From Halicephalobus mephisto (lineage: Eukaryota > Nematoda > Chromadorea > Rhabditida > Panagrolaimidae): a stretch of 64,000 nucleotides of DNA. Shown one piece after another: positions 45,411 through 60,780 of the stretch; the stretch's first letter is position 1, and every line of letters begins with the position of its first letter. The stretch lies in assembly GCA_009193035.1 (NCBI GenBank), contig SWDT01000323.1, forward strand, positions 1 through 64,000, in the 5' to 3' direction. The notes beneath the pieces are model-generated. The model did no database searches. It was not told the origin of the DNA and saw only the letters and a program-made list of their open reading frames with translations. Position numbers and translations under genes: made by a program.

Positions 45411-47036
45411 GCAAGCTGATGTTTCAGAATCCTCAGCCGAAGACTCACTAATATTCCTCTTGTATATGAGCTGTACACGAAAAGCAAATAAAATATAATA
45501 AATAAAATTGAATACTGTAGAAATGTGTAGCCTATGTAAAATTTCGAAGATTGTCTTAGATAATCTGGACCCTCGGGAAAAGAACTGTGTACAGTCTTCA
45601 CAGAGGTTCTGTCTGACGAGCAGAAATACTCATCCGATAATTTATTGAAAATTTACGTAAAATCCTAACCTGTATGACTGTTGAAAAATATTTAATGCTG
45701 AGTACAACGGTAATGTGCTTCAAAAAATAAAAGTTTCAGTTGAATGTTTTTGTTGAAGGCTTAGAGAGCTAATTTTAGGAATCTAATTAATGTGATACAA
45801 TATACACATCAGAATACCGACATTGCCTCTTGGGCATGCTTTATATGAGAACTAAATTAATCTCTATAAAGTTTTTGTATACAATTGCAGTGAGTCTCTG
45901 CAACGATATTCTCCCTTGAGGAGCGACTTTCACTTTGCTTGTTGTAATTTTTACAGACTATCTGCAAAAATGCATATGAAGAAAAATATAATTTCAACAA
46001 CTGTTTTAATAACTAGGAGATATTGTCAAGAGTTTACTTCAAACAGGCTTCATAGTTTTGAAATTTGCCTTAGAAGTTATTTTAGATCCTCAAACTCCGT
46101 CAGATGATAAAGCCTGAAATAGACACCAAATTGTTTATTCGCAAATTCTATTTGTGAAACCTCATTTTTCAATATTTATATATTGATGTATATCAAGTTG
46201 AAATCAAATAGGATTTTCAAACATCCTTGTTTCAAGAGATTCTGATGTCATATCTAATCAGTCATTTGTTTCTGGAACATTGAGAGCTGCTGATGATTAG
46301 CAACTTCGTGAGATTTCTCAGATTTTAACTCTCTTCAGAATTCAGGATTTTGGATAAAGTCTTCAACTCTTACTTCAGATGCAGAATTTTCTAGTTCGAT
46401 TATGTTATTCTAAATATTTTTGCGTTCTAATTTAAAAGTGGTTTTTGTGCCAAAGCATGCAAAGTTAAGCGGAATGATTCTTAAAGATATCCAGATTAAT
46501 CTTTAGCATTACAAGAATAACACTTGGTAATTTTGACTTCAGAAACATTAGTCGTTTTTCGGATATAGTAAGAACAGTTACATAGTAGAAAAAACAACGG
46601 TTTTAGAGACATTCATCCAACTAAAGAGTTTTAAGCAAGTTAGAAATTAATCGAATACCACTATTTTCTTAGTTCTAATGGATCATTTCCTATTGTTGTT
46701 GTGCACAGTGTTTGTGGCTTAATAGATCTATCACAAGTTTTATAATTACCTCATGATATTCGTGATTGCTAAAAATTGGTCCCTAATCTATCTTGAGTGA
46801 ATAAAGTTTTCACCACGTAACTAACAACTGATGTGTACATTGATTGTTCCGTTTCATTTATCAGCTGTGATGAAATAAGAACTGTTCCATTAGTTGATAC
46901 ACAAACTTTTATCACCTTGCTTAGTTGTGCGTCCTGTTCTTTCATCAGCATATGAAAATAAACGATCATTGTCATCATTAGATGTTTAGTATTGTTGAAT
47001 TTACATTTAAATTTGTTCCACTTTAGACCTTTGAAA
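45411..47036. other. Intergenic, upstream of SRT receptor 4
   Basis: No gene is supported. It contains another diverged SRT upstream block (about 45840-46100), perhaps the edge of the cluster. A CTTTAGACC at 47022-47030 is a possible acceptor just ahead of the next gene. Confidence 0.5.
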
Positions 47037-47964
47037 ATGATCGTTGAGTTGAAGTTAGCAGAAACACGTGAAGACATTCCTGACTACAACCTCAAAGAAG
47101 ATATAGTAAAACTCAATTCCGATAGTTTAAGAATTCCATTTAAAAATCTCGATGATCTTCTCCAACGCCAGTTTTACAACCTTTGTTCTCCAGTTCTTCG
47201 TCGGAACCTCTTTCGTAGTTCGAAAGCACTGAACAAAATCAAATGTCCTACAACTTACGTCTCTTGGTACACAGTAATTGAAACATGTCTATTTTTTAAT
47301 AAGTTAGGTACGGCTATATCGGCAACCATGCTCCTATTACATCAGGATTTCAGTGACGGTAGACCCATCTGCAGTCGTTGAAGTTAGAGGTCAACTACTT
47401 CTTAGTAGCCTGAAAGAAGGGAAACTTTCTAAGTACTTCGACAACTACAAATTACATCACACTTGTGTGAAATTACTGAGCAGTGTTCTGAATCTGGAAG
47501 AATTCAAAATCGTTATCAATCCCAATGTAATCCATATTGGGTTTGGCGATCGGAATTTTTCAGAAGATCAAACCATGGCAATGTACCTTGAAAGAATGCC
47601 GTATTTGGAAAGATTTCAGTACACGGATACCCGAGGAATTCCAAACCTTGCATCGACACTGCTCGATTGGGAACAAAAAGCAAAACTAAAGAAAATCGAT
47701 TTATTTTGTCAAGATTTTTCAATTAATGAGTTTCTTAAATATCCAGAATTAATTTTTAAATTTATACATCGTCAAGAGGAAAATTTTATTATGGAAATTT
47801 ATTGTTCATCCTTTAACTATTTTGATTCTGATGCAAAACTTCTGAAATATTTTTCTGAGGAAAAAGATATGCTGAATATCGGCAGATATTTAATCATTAA
47901 ACCCACTAGTAAAAAGTTTAAGCGAAAAGTTTTACGCTTGAAAATTATTATATCTACGAACTGA
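47037..47964 (+). CDS. Unrecognised two-exon protein, 293 residues
   Basis: Exons 47037-47307 and 47354-47964 are joined by a 46-base intron (GTACGG to GATTTCAG), phase 1. No signal peptide or membrane segment is present. The N-terminal half has leucine-rich helical stretches (IPFKNLDDLLQRQFYNLC, SKALNKIKC). The C-terminal half alternates short strands and helices (YLERMPYLERFQYTD, LLDWEQKAKLKKIDLF) in the manner of F-box-associated nematode proteins. I cannot see a clear F-box, so I leave it unassigned. The tail is strongly basic (KKFKRKVLRLK). The gene looks intact. Confidence 0.6.
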
Positions 47965-49805
47965 ATGCAAAACTTCTATACATTGCCAAATAAACTCCAA
48001 AACAATTACAACGGACTTGATTTATTGACAAGTAAAACAATATATATCAAAGTTCCATTATATATTGTTATTTTAGAACATTGGAATCTTCTCAAGTTAC
48101 GGTAACTCACTTAAGGATAATAATATCAAAATAGAAGTAGCAAACAACCCTGACATTGTATTACATTGATGGTATTGCTTAAATAGTTTTTACGAAGTAA
48201 CTCAGAAGTTGTTTGAGATATCAAATATGAAATATTCACCTAATCCCACTTGTGTCATTCCCTCTAATATTATAACTCTTTTTACAGTTTCGATCAGCCG
48301 TTTCTCGATCCGAATGACTTCTTCGCACATCATATATTCTTCATCTTGTTAGACAATGCGCAGAGTTGGTTATTTTCGGGTCACTGAGTTTTCTATCACT
48401 ATAAACCATATAACCCGAGTGCGTAGTTCTGCGGAATGTTTTTTCAGTATTTAATCAAATGATACTTATGAGTTATTTCCTTCTTTTGGCTCATGCATCT
48501 TTATTAGTAGATGTTATTTGTGATATTACGTAAGTGGCAAGACTACAAAACGTAATTCTCAGTTTGTAAACAGCACGATCTTTAATCTGTTGCGAAAATT
48601 TAAATTTTTGTAAATTACCGTTACATACTAAAATAGTTTAGAAAACAGGATTTTACAACTTATTATTTATTGAAACCTTCCGAAACCCAATGGAATCTTC
48701 TAGAGAAAATATTTGAAATAAAAACCGATATTGTTATGAAATTATTTCAACACAAATTTCTAAAATTTTCATCTTTACAATTATAATTTTAAGAAACTTT
48801 AATAAAATTTTCCAAATTATCATCTCGAATCTAGAATTCTAAGTCTTCCAAGTGCTCCAGAAATTAATTTTGAGTTGATTATGTAGTCATTTCCATCCTT
48901 GGTTTCTACAGTAAGGTGATTTGACAAATCTGGAATGACCCACTTCCACGAAATATATTTACATTATATCAAGTATTCCATTTTCAAAAATTAAAATCTT
49001 TATTCAACAGCCTCCAAACAAAAATGATCAAATCAAAGGGGAATTGCAGAGAAAACTTGTACGAGCGGTTTCGAGATGGGCACAAACTGAGTTCCAAATC
49101 AAGAACAAATTTTAAAATTAAAATAAAATCTCTCCTAACAATAATTGACTAACGCAGAGTGAGGTATGCACTTTTCAAATAAAACAATTTTAAAAAAATA
49201 AAAGTAAAACAAAAAACAGGGTTCAGAAAGATCTTTGTCGTCAGTTTAAAAGCCGTTCGAGGGTTTATTCCAAAGGATAAAAATAATCAAAAGTCCCTGG
49301 AAGAAAACCCGTATAATTTATAGGAACGGCAGAAGTGATTTTTAAAAACAACAAAATTAATTGAGCTCTCCGAGACCCAAAGTGGCATACCCGTAATATT
49401 CTGCGTTATTATTACTTAAAATTGAGTAGAGGAGAGACCGGTATGTTTGGCTTTGGGAATTTTGGGTCGCCAATATGGTCCGAAAGAACAAATAACTTGA
49501 GCACGCATTTTTAAATTGGTAGTTCAAAAAGCCAACAACAACAACAACAGATGCCCTTAGGCATCCCAGATTGAAAGACTTTGGATTTTTCATGTTGCCG
49601 TGTTGGCGGACAACAGAACAACCAAAAAAATTTAAAATAAAAATTTAAAAAATAATAAGCTGCGCGTGCAGACAAATAATAAAAAATTAGGACCACGATA
49701 ATATGGCCACCGTCAATCAGTATTGACCACTCTAAGATTTCTCTTGAAGACTAAAAAACGGGACTTGAATGAATTACGGAGGCTGGGAGATGAATAGAAG
49801 GGACT
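47965..49805. other. Intergenic and probable 3' UTR of the DDX3 gene
   Basis: No further coding region is seen. The part next to 49806 is probably transcribed as the helicase 3' UTR; it includes a run of (AAC)n on the plus strand near 49537. Confidence 0.45.
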
Positions 49806-52731
<2,926 letters not shown>

Positions 52732-53179
52732 AACGAGTCAAAATCACGGTGTACCAGTTGAGATTTCCTAAAATAGTAAAGTTCCTATATATAAAGTGGA
52801 CACTACACGTGTAGGGGAACTGAAACGGAGTAATTATTCGCACGCCCGGAGGGCCCAGTGTTCGTTGCCAAGGAAACAAGTAAAATCACCGTTTCCACCT
52901 TAGTGCAGTAATTCCAGGACAAATAAGACCAAAATTCATGTGTAAAAAAGCACAAACTATTTTAAAAATGATTACGCAACGACAGAAGAAACCAGACGAT
53001 CGTTGGAAATCTCAAATTTCGAAACCGTCGAATAAAAAAATCAATATGATGAAATCGATAAATTTAGAAATGAATAAGGTTTTAGGTATGACAAATTTTT
53101 ACCAAGTGAGTCAAAAATGAAGGAGATCCTAAAGATTTTTCGAGTTTTTTATTCAATGAGCAAAAAGGAAAGTTGAGCA
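52732..53179. other. Promoter region of the DDX3 gene
   Basis: Contains a TATATATA-like stretch (about 52785) and a GC-rich patch near 52841-52875 (CACGCCCGGAGGGCCCAGTG). A plus-strand open stretch at 52938-53120 has no recognisable protein features. Confidence 0.4.
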
Positions 53180-53410
53180 CGAAGAGCGGATGTTGGACAG
53201 ACAAACGTTCTGTGAGACAGACAAACGCGATGAGGAAAGAATCTTGTCTGGTCTAAAGGGCAAGAATAAAGAACAGTCAATGCGTCGGTTGCCAGACATG
53301 TCCAGTAAGCCAAGCGTTCTCCGGTCTTTTAAGCTGCTTGTCGGGGCGAGAGCAGACCAGACAGATCAATAAATAGTTTGCTACCCGAGAAGTGACCAGA
53401 CAAATCGATT
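53180..53410. repeat. Cluster of AGAC/CAGACA strings in a locally GC-richer island
   Basis: AGACAGACAAACG-like strings occur twice within 35 bp, followed by CCAGACATGTCC, GCAGACCAGACAGATC and GACCAGACAAATCG. At least eight AGAC cores lie within 230 bp. The surrounding DNA is AT-rich. It could be a regulatory cluster or a degenerate repeat. Confidence 0.35.
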
Positions 53411-53539
53411 TAAAAAAGATCAAAGAAATTGTTGCATTTTTTATTTTTAACAATTTTGAATTGATTTTTTTAAATTTAATGAATTTTTAGAGAAAAATGG
53501 TTTGTAAAAATATAGTGATCACTCAAGAGTGAGATTGGG

Positions 53540-53690
53540 CTGTGAATAACGGACTTGAAAAACGGCCAGTCGTGGAAGGGCCCGAGACAGACTCGCGCGA
53601 CCTGGTACCGACGACCGCCTCGCCCCGATTGGCATCTCCCTGTTCGCCTTCGAAAATGCCGTTTTTGTTTTTCCGAGTCGATGGAGGTCT
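53540..53690. other. GC-rich island, unassigned
   Basis: A sharp rise in GC content (CGCGCGACCTGGTACCGACG and neighbours) within very AT-rich DNA. Open on both strands but without recognisable protein or tRNA features. Similar islands lie at about 55300-55440 and 55560-55690. They could be distal regulatory elements or non-coding RNA genes. Confidence 0.3.
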
Positions 53691-54359
53691 TGAGGAAAAA
53701 ATAAATCAAAAATATATCTATTGATTTTGCTGATAACTTGTGTGTTTCCACGGGTCTTAGAACTTTGAAGATTATCTAAGGTTCCTTAAATCAATTTTTT
53801 TAAATTTACCAATTTTTTAAATTTATCAATTTTCAAACATTTCAAAAAATCTCCCTAATTCCACCATAATTACAGTAATCCAAAATATAAAAAGTAAATT
53901 TAAAATTTTTTTCACTTTTTTTAATAAATTTCATTTTTTTTCACTTTTTAGAAAAATTTATTAATTTTCCGAAATTTCTTAATTTTTTAGAAATTTCTTA
54001 ATTTTTTTGAAAAACATTTTTTATTGAAAAATTTTGACGTTTTTTTACTTTGGATATATGAAATCTCCTGAGGAATCCAGAAATGCCCTTAGGAAAATCC
54101 TCCATTTCGAAATTATGAAACGTTTAATTTCTACGGAATTCGTACAATCGAGAATTTTATTTTTAAAAAAGTATAAATTTCTAACATCGACCGTTGTGTC
54201 ATTCATTGATATTCAAAATTTTTCAATTTTCTTCATTTTTGAAAAATTTTAAAAATTTAAAAAAAAATTACAAGACTTTTTTAGTTGTTTTTTCGACTCA
54301 ATTTTTTCAGATTACAGTAATCCCGGATAATTGAAAGTGTTTTTTTCGGTTTTAAGTAC

Positions 54360-55110
54360 TGTAAGTCCGTCGAATTTTTTAGAATTTCGTAGATTCTGAA
54401 ATTTTCAAAGTTTCTGAAAATTTTTGGATTTTTCAGAATTCAGTAAAAATTCGGAAATCAAGAATTCCGGAAGTATTTAAAGTTCTACAAATTCGTGTTG
54501 GAAAAATTCTATTAAAAAATCCATATTTAATTTTTCTACTTTTAAAATTCCAATTTTACAGAAGCTTTTGAAACTTTAGAATTTCATAACTTTCTGGAGA
54601 AGTTCAAAATCCAGTAAATTTCTACCGTAAAGAAACTAAACTTAAAATTCCAGAAATCCTAAAAATTCGTGTCGAGACAATTTCGGAAAAATCAATTTTT
54701 TATTTTTACAGAGGATTCTGAGGGCTTCTGGAATTAGATATTTTCAGAATTCAATAAATTTTTACATCGAAATTTTTTTAATTTCAAAAATTCGTGTCGA
54801 GATAATTTTGAAAGAAAATCATTTTTTTATAAATTTAAAATCTCAAAAACTTAGAATTCTGAAAATTTCTAAAATTTTAATATTTTCAGAATTTAAAGAA
54901 CTTCTTACATCAAAGATTTCTTTAAATTTCAAAAATTCGTGTCGAAATAATTTTGAAAAAAATCGATTTTTTTATAAATTTAAAATCTCTAAACTTAGAA
55001 GAGAATTCTGAAACTTTCTAGAATTTTAATATTTTCAGAATTGAATAAATTCTTACATCAAAGATTTGTTTAAAATTCTAGGAATTCGTGTCGAGACAAT
55101 TTCGTAATGA
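54360..55110. repeat. Degenerate tandem array, unit about 125-170 bp, with TTCGTGTCGAGA motif
   Basis: Each unit contains a run of the form 'aaaATTCGTGTCGAGAcAATTT', then an AT-rich part with TTAGAATTCTGAAA and TTAATATTTTCAGAATT. Clear copies have the motif near 54667, 54790, 54935 and 55085. It belongs to the same family as 56640-57070 and the intron repeat at 62.8-63.4 kb. Confidence 0.75.
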
Positions 55111-55829
55111 CGTCTTTTTCTGTTTTTCAATGATGTTTTTTCTCGATTCTGGTGACCTCAGGTTGTGTTATGTTTGATCTGTTTTTTCGACAAAAACAAA
55201 TTTCACTAAATTATGAATTTTGTCTACAATACTTTGGAAAACTTGAACCAGAACTACGACTTCCGGTAGTTTGTCTGTTTTTTGCTGTTTCAGTTTTCCT
55301 CTTAGAATGTCCAGGAAACTCGCAGTGGGCTCTCCCTAGTCAGCTGAGCTCGTCTGAACGTGTGTCTCCCTGGGGCTATTCCTCCTTGTCGGCCTAGCGT
55401 CCACTTGCGAAAGACACATGGGGTTTTACAGAGCCCCCTTGACGTGATTCATGATTTTTCTCATTTACGACTAAATTCATAAAACTGGATTTTAATCAAT
55501 TTCGAAATTTTTCTAATTAAATTGAAAATTATCTTCGAAAAAGTGGTTCCACGGTTGTTTAAAAGCCATTGATCGGTTTCTCGCTTTGTGTCCTTGGAGG
55601 ATTGTCTGGCTACGTCCCGACAGAACGGACAAATTCGGAAGTGCCTCAGGTGGCTGTGCGACAGTCGCTCCCCTGCGGCACTTCCTCCTCTTATTTCGCA
55701 AGTTTTATCTCATTTTCCGTTTTTGTCAATTTTTCGGAAGTTAACTTAGTATCTCAATTAAGTAAGAAAAAATTACTTTAAAAAAATCTCGAAACGAACG
55801 CGAATGAAAAAGAAGGAAATATCGTTGAG
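55111..55829. other. Intergenic with two GC-richer islands
   Basis: No gene is supported. The islands at about 55300-55440 and 55560-55690 stand out by base composition. Confidence 0.35.
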
Positions 55830-56300
55830 GAGCAGATATTGGTGGGGGTAAATATCGCTGGAGAGCAATTGCCACTGGGGAGTAACTGTCGCCAATGGTA
55901 AATATCGCTAAGGAGTAAATATTACTGGGGAGTAACTGTCACTAAGGATCACCTCCTACTAGGGAGTAACTGCCACTAGGGAGTAACTGTCACTAGAGAT
56001 CAACTACTACTAGGGATCAATTACTGCTGGGGAGTAACTGTCACTAAGGATCAACTACTACTAGGGAGTAACTACCTCTGGGGAGTAACTGTCATTAGAG
56101 ATCAACTACTACTAGAGAGTAACTGCCATTAGGAATCAATTACTGCTGGGGGTAACTACCTCTGGGGAGTAACTGTCACTAGGGATCAATTACTACTAGA
56201 GAGTAACTGCCACTAAGGATCACCTACCCTTGAGGAGTAACTACCTCTGGGGGGTAACTGCCATTAGGGATCAACTATTCTTGAGGATCAAATATCCCAC
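55830..56300. repeat. Minisatellite, alternating 17-18 bp units
   Basis: Two related units alternate: GGGGAGTAACTGTCACTA and AGGATCAACTACTACTA, each repeated more than ten times with drift. The left edge carries a variant with AAATATCGCT. No open frame of note runs through it. Confidence 0.85.
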
Positions 56301-56639
56301 ACCCATCTAAAGTCGTGGTTTTATATCGGTTGATTAGGAAATCAAAATAATTAAATAAAAATTAACTTATTAATATTCATTATTTAAAAATTTTTTATAA
56401 TTTATTTATAAAATGTAATTGCAATGTAAATACTGAATAATAAACTATTTTTTTCAATTTCAGAATGTTCAAAAATAAAACATGACATTTCAAATTATTT
56501 TTTTATGGATTTTTAAAATTTTTGAAATGTTTGAAATTTTTTAAAATTTATTTTTTTTTAATTTTAAAATTTAATAAAAATTTCGAAATTTTATAAAATT
56601 AAAAAAATCAAGAATTGTGAAATTTTAAAAAACTTTAAA

Positions 56640-57070
56640 ATTTTGGAAAAAATCGATTTTTTTGTAAATTTAAAGTTTCTAAACTTAGAATTCTGAAACT
56701 TTCTAGAATTTTAATATTTTCAGAATTTAAAGAACTTCTACATCAAACATTTTTTTGAATTTCAGAAATTTGTCTCGAGATAATTTTGAAAAAAATCGAT
56801 TTTTTTATAAATTTAAAGTTTCTAGAATTTTAATATTTTCAGAATTTAAAAAATTTTTACATTAAATATTTCTTTAAATTTCAGAAATTCGTGTCGAAAT
56901 AATTTATAAAAAAATCGATTTTTTTATAAATTTAAAGTTTCTAAACTTAGAATTCTGAAACTTTCTAGAATTTTAATATTTTCAGAATTTAAAGAACTTC
57001 TACATCAAAAACCAAACATTTCTTTAAATTTCAGAAATTTGTCTCGAGACGATTTCGTAGTTATTTTTAT
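56640..57070. repeat. Second array of the TTCGTGTCGAGA-type repeat
   Basis: Units of about 120-150 bp with TTTGTCTCGAGATAATTTTG or TTCGTGTCGAAATAATTT and the same AT-rich part (TTAGAATTCTGAAACTTTCT) as at 54.4-55.1 kb. The copies within this array are more alike than those of the first. Confidence 0.75.
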
Positions 57071-57359
57071 TTCTAATTTTATTAATGACATAACTTCCCC
57101 TGAGATCCACTTTTTCAAGTTCCTCTTCTACTATTTTAATTTATTTATTTTCCACTTTAATACGTTTAAAAACGTTTTTTTACGCAATTTACTTGTGTGA
57201 CTTAATCACCGCTGATTCACAACAGCGTAATTACATAACACGTGAAACTTCAGATGACGACGAGACTTATTTATTTTTTAATATTCTATTTTTTTACAGA
57301 AAAAACATTTCAAAAATCGATTTTTCTCATCGTGCTCTCGGTTTGAGGTTTGTTAAAAT

Positions 57360-57560
57360 TCATTAACAAGATACTTGGGGTACTTAAGGTAGTTGGGGGT
57401 ACTTAGGGTACTTGGGGTACTTGGGGTACTTAAGGTACTTGGGGTAGTTGGAGTTTTTAAAGCACTTGAGGTCTTTGGAGTTCTTAGGGTATTTGAAGTC
57501 CTGAGAGTACTTGGGGTTTTTAGGGTACTTTGGGTGCTTGAGATATTTTGGACGCCTCAG
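57360..57560. repeat. Minisatellite with 9-bp unit (TACTTGGGG)
   Basis: The unit TACTTGGGG and variants (TACTTAGGG, TACTTAAGG, TAGTTGGGG) run about 20 times, most regular at the left. The 9-base period keeps one frame open as a Val-Leu-Gly repeat, which I do not count as a gene. Confidence 0.9.
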
Positions 57561-57799
57561 GGTATTGAACGAGAACAGTTAAAAAGTTACTTCCAAATTA
57601 CTACTTTGTAAAACTATTGAAATTTATAGGAGATTAAGCCAAATTATGAAAAATTGTAATTTTTATAAAGTTTTGTAATTTCCTGATTACAACGAGAACC
57701 TGATCTGTAGTTTTCCTGGGTTTGTAGTTCTTAATTATGGATTAGATTAAGTCGGATAAATAATAATTACGTTTTATGTAGTCTTGTAGCTTTATCTAA

Positions 57800-60780
57800 G
57801 TTTAAACAGATATTCGATATATAATTTTCCGTAAAATGTTAATTTTCAAAATATTCTACAGAACTGAAATAAAAAAAATACATTTTTATAAAAATTTATA
57901 ATTTTTCTATATAAAAGAACTATTTGAAAAAGCACTTTTTTAGGATATTAATTTTTGAAATATTCTACGAACTTAAAAAATAAATATATGTTTATAAAAA
58001 TTTATAACTTTTTAAATTTAAAACAATTTCTTAGAAAAGTATTTTTTTCTTAGGATATTGATTTTTGAAATATTCTATGAACTTAAGTAATATTTATATC
58101 TTGAAATTTTGTAGTTTATCTCTAGGTTGAAATCGGAATTCAATATTTAATTTTTTAGGATATTAATTTTCGAAATATTTTATGAACTTAAAAAATAAAT
58201 ACATTTTTATAAAAATTTATAATTTTTCTATATAAAAGAACCATTTAAAGAAACACTTTTTTTGCAAGATATTAATTTTTAAAATATTCGACAGAACTGA
58301 AATAAAAAATAAATATATGTTTATAAAAATTTATAATTTTTTAAATTTAAAACAACTTCTTAGAAAAGCACTTTTTTAGGATATTAATTTTCGAAATATT
58401 CTATGAACTTAAAAAAATAATAATACTCTAAAATTTTGTAGTTTATCTCTAGGTTGAAATCGGAATTCGATGTGTAATTTTTTCTTAGAATCACAATTAC
58501 TAATATACTCTACAAAGTTAGGTAAATAATAAGTACATTTTTATAAAAATTCAAAACTTTTTTATTTAAAAAACCTTTTTAAAAAAGTACTTTTTTAGGA
58601 TATTAATTTTCGAAATATTCTATGAACTTAAAAAATAAATACATTTTTATAAAAATTTATAATTTTTTAAATTTAAAACAACTTTTTAAAAAAGTATTTT
58701 TTTGAAACCCTGATTTCTAATATATTTTATGAATTTTGAAAATAATTTTTTACACAAATTTATTTTTTTTTTAAATTGAAACATGATCAAGTCTGAATTT
58801 TTTTGATTTTTATATATTATATAAACTTAAATAATTATGTTTTTTAATTTCGTTATTTGTTGATTAAAATAACTTTTGGACTTTTTTGAATTTATTAGAT
58901 GAAATTTGACAGATAATAATCAAATTTTCGTAATATTTTTTGACTAAGAAACTCCGAATTTTTTCCAAATTCTTTTTAAAATATACGAAACTAGTACTCA
59001 AGTCTGTAAAATGGTCGACATCAAAGTGTAATTTCTGCACAATAATTAGAAAAATCAGATTGTTGGAATGCTGTAGGCAAACTGCAGATTTTACTTTGAT
59101 TTCGAAATTTTTATAAATGTAAATATATTAATATTGACTTATCTATGAAAATACTGTAGGCAAACTGCAGATTTTGCTTTGATTTCGAAATCTTTATAAA
59201 TGTAAATATATTAATATTGACCTATCTATGAGAATGTTGCAGGCAAACTGCAGATTTTACTTTAATTTTAACTTTGATGTTGATGTTGATCGTTTTAGAG
59301 ACCGGCACAGATAATTAATAATTAGATTTTAATAAATTTTCCGATTTTTTAATTAAAGCAACGGTCTGTACTTTCTGGGCTCTTATTTCCTAACGTATCA
59401 GATGAGATTAAATAGATAATAATTGCACTTTATAAATTTTCGTAATTTATCTCTAGGTTGGTACAGAGGATTTAATTTTCGAATATATTTAAATTTTTTA
59501 ATAAATTAGACAAAATCAAAAAAAATAAATTTTTACAAAGATATTTAAAAATTAAATTTAAATTATTTTTAATTTCTATAAAATTAAATAATTATTTTTA
59601 AATTGAAACATTTTTAAATTTGTAAAATTAAATAATAATTATTTTTAAATTAAAAGTTTTCAAAAATTTTTATAAAATTAAATATTTTTTTTAAAATTTT
59701 TATAAAATGAAATAATTTATTTTTTTATTTTTCAAAAATTTTTATAAAATTAAATATTTTTTTTAAAATTTTTAAAAAATGAAATAATTTATTTTTTTAT
59801 TTTTATAAAATAAAATTATTTTTTTTTTAAATTTTATAAAATTAAATTTTTTTAAAAATTAAATAATTATTTTTTAATTTTTGCATTTTTCTGTTTAAAA
59901 AATAGCTTAATTCGTACTTTTTCTAATTTTTGGTCTTTTTTGTATATCGAAAATAAGGTTAAGTAAATAACAAGTACATTTTTAGAAAATATCTTTTGTA
60001 ATTTTTTATTAAAAAAGAAATTCGATCTTTTTTAACTTACTGAATGAAGTCAAAAAGCAAATTTTTAAAAATCTTTAACATACTTTTTTAAACAAGTTTT
60101 GTAAAAGTTTTATTTTTTATATAAAATAAAATTAAAAAATAGTGTTTTAAAATTTTTGTAACTTTTTTAATTTAAAAAATTACTTTTTTCAAAGTCCTAT
60201 TTCCTAACGCATTGTGCAAAGTTGGGCAATAAGTAGATTTCTTCAAACTTTTCGTAACACATTTTCTACTTTAAAAAACAGCGAAATTTGAACTTTTTCT
60301 GAAATTTTATTTTTTTTATAAAAAGAAATGTTTTTTTGTGATTTTTTTATTAAAAAAATTCGCATTTTTTTGAAGTCATATTTCTTAATATCTTAAACGA
60401 AATCGAACAATAAGTAAATTTTTAATTTTTTAAACATTTTTTTACTTTAAAAAACAGCGAAATTTTTAATTTTTTTTATAAAATTTTTGATTTTCTTATA
60501 TATTAGATAAAATAAATATATTTTTTTATTTTTGTAACTTTTTCCTTGATTAAAACAGCGACTCGATTGGTTTTTTTCCTTCAAGTCCTATTTCCTAATC
60601 TCTTAAACGAAATCGAACAATAAGCAAATTTTTAATTTTTTAAACATTTTTTTACTTTAAAAAACAGCGAAATTTTTAATTTTTTAAATAAAATTTTTGA
60701 TTTTCTTATATATTGGATAAAATAAATAAATAAGTAGTATATTGTAAAGGTTTTTTGTAACTTTTTCTTGATTAAAACAG
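57800..60780. repeat. Very AT-rich region built of nested repeats
   Basis: Units of about 110-120 bp share TTAGGATATTAATTTTCGAA, ATTCTATGAACTTAAAAAAT and TTTATAAAAATTTATAATTT. Groups of these recur with a GTAGTTTATCTCTAGGTTGA linker. A block with CTGTAGGCAAACTGCAGATT repeats three times (about 59066-59255). A block of about 230 bp with ACGAAATCGAACAATAAG is duplicated (about 60370-60570 and 60590-60785). No coding or RNA gene is seen. Confidence 0.7.

Noticed and set aside
52938..53120. 60-codon lysine-rich open stretch near the DDX3 promoter
   Set aside because: Composition is that of AT-rich non-coding DNA; no motif or splice context.
55830..56300. CRISPR-like array of short repeats
   Set aside because: The units are contiguous with no unique spacers, and this is a eukaryotic genome; it is a minisatellite.
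57393..57611. Val-Leu-Gly repeat protein of 72 residues
   Set aside because: It is a translation of the 9-bp minisatellite; the period of nine keeps the frame open by itself.
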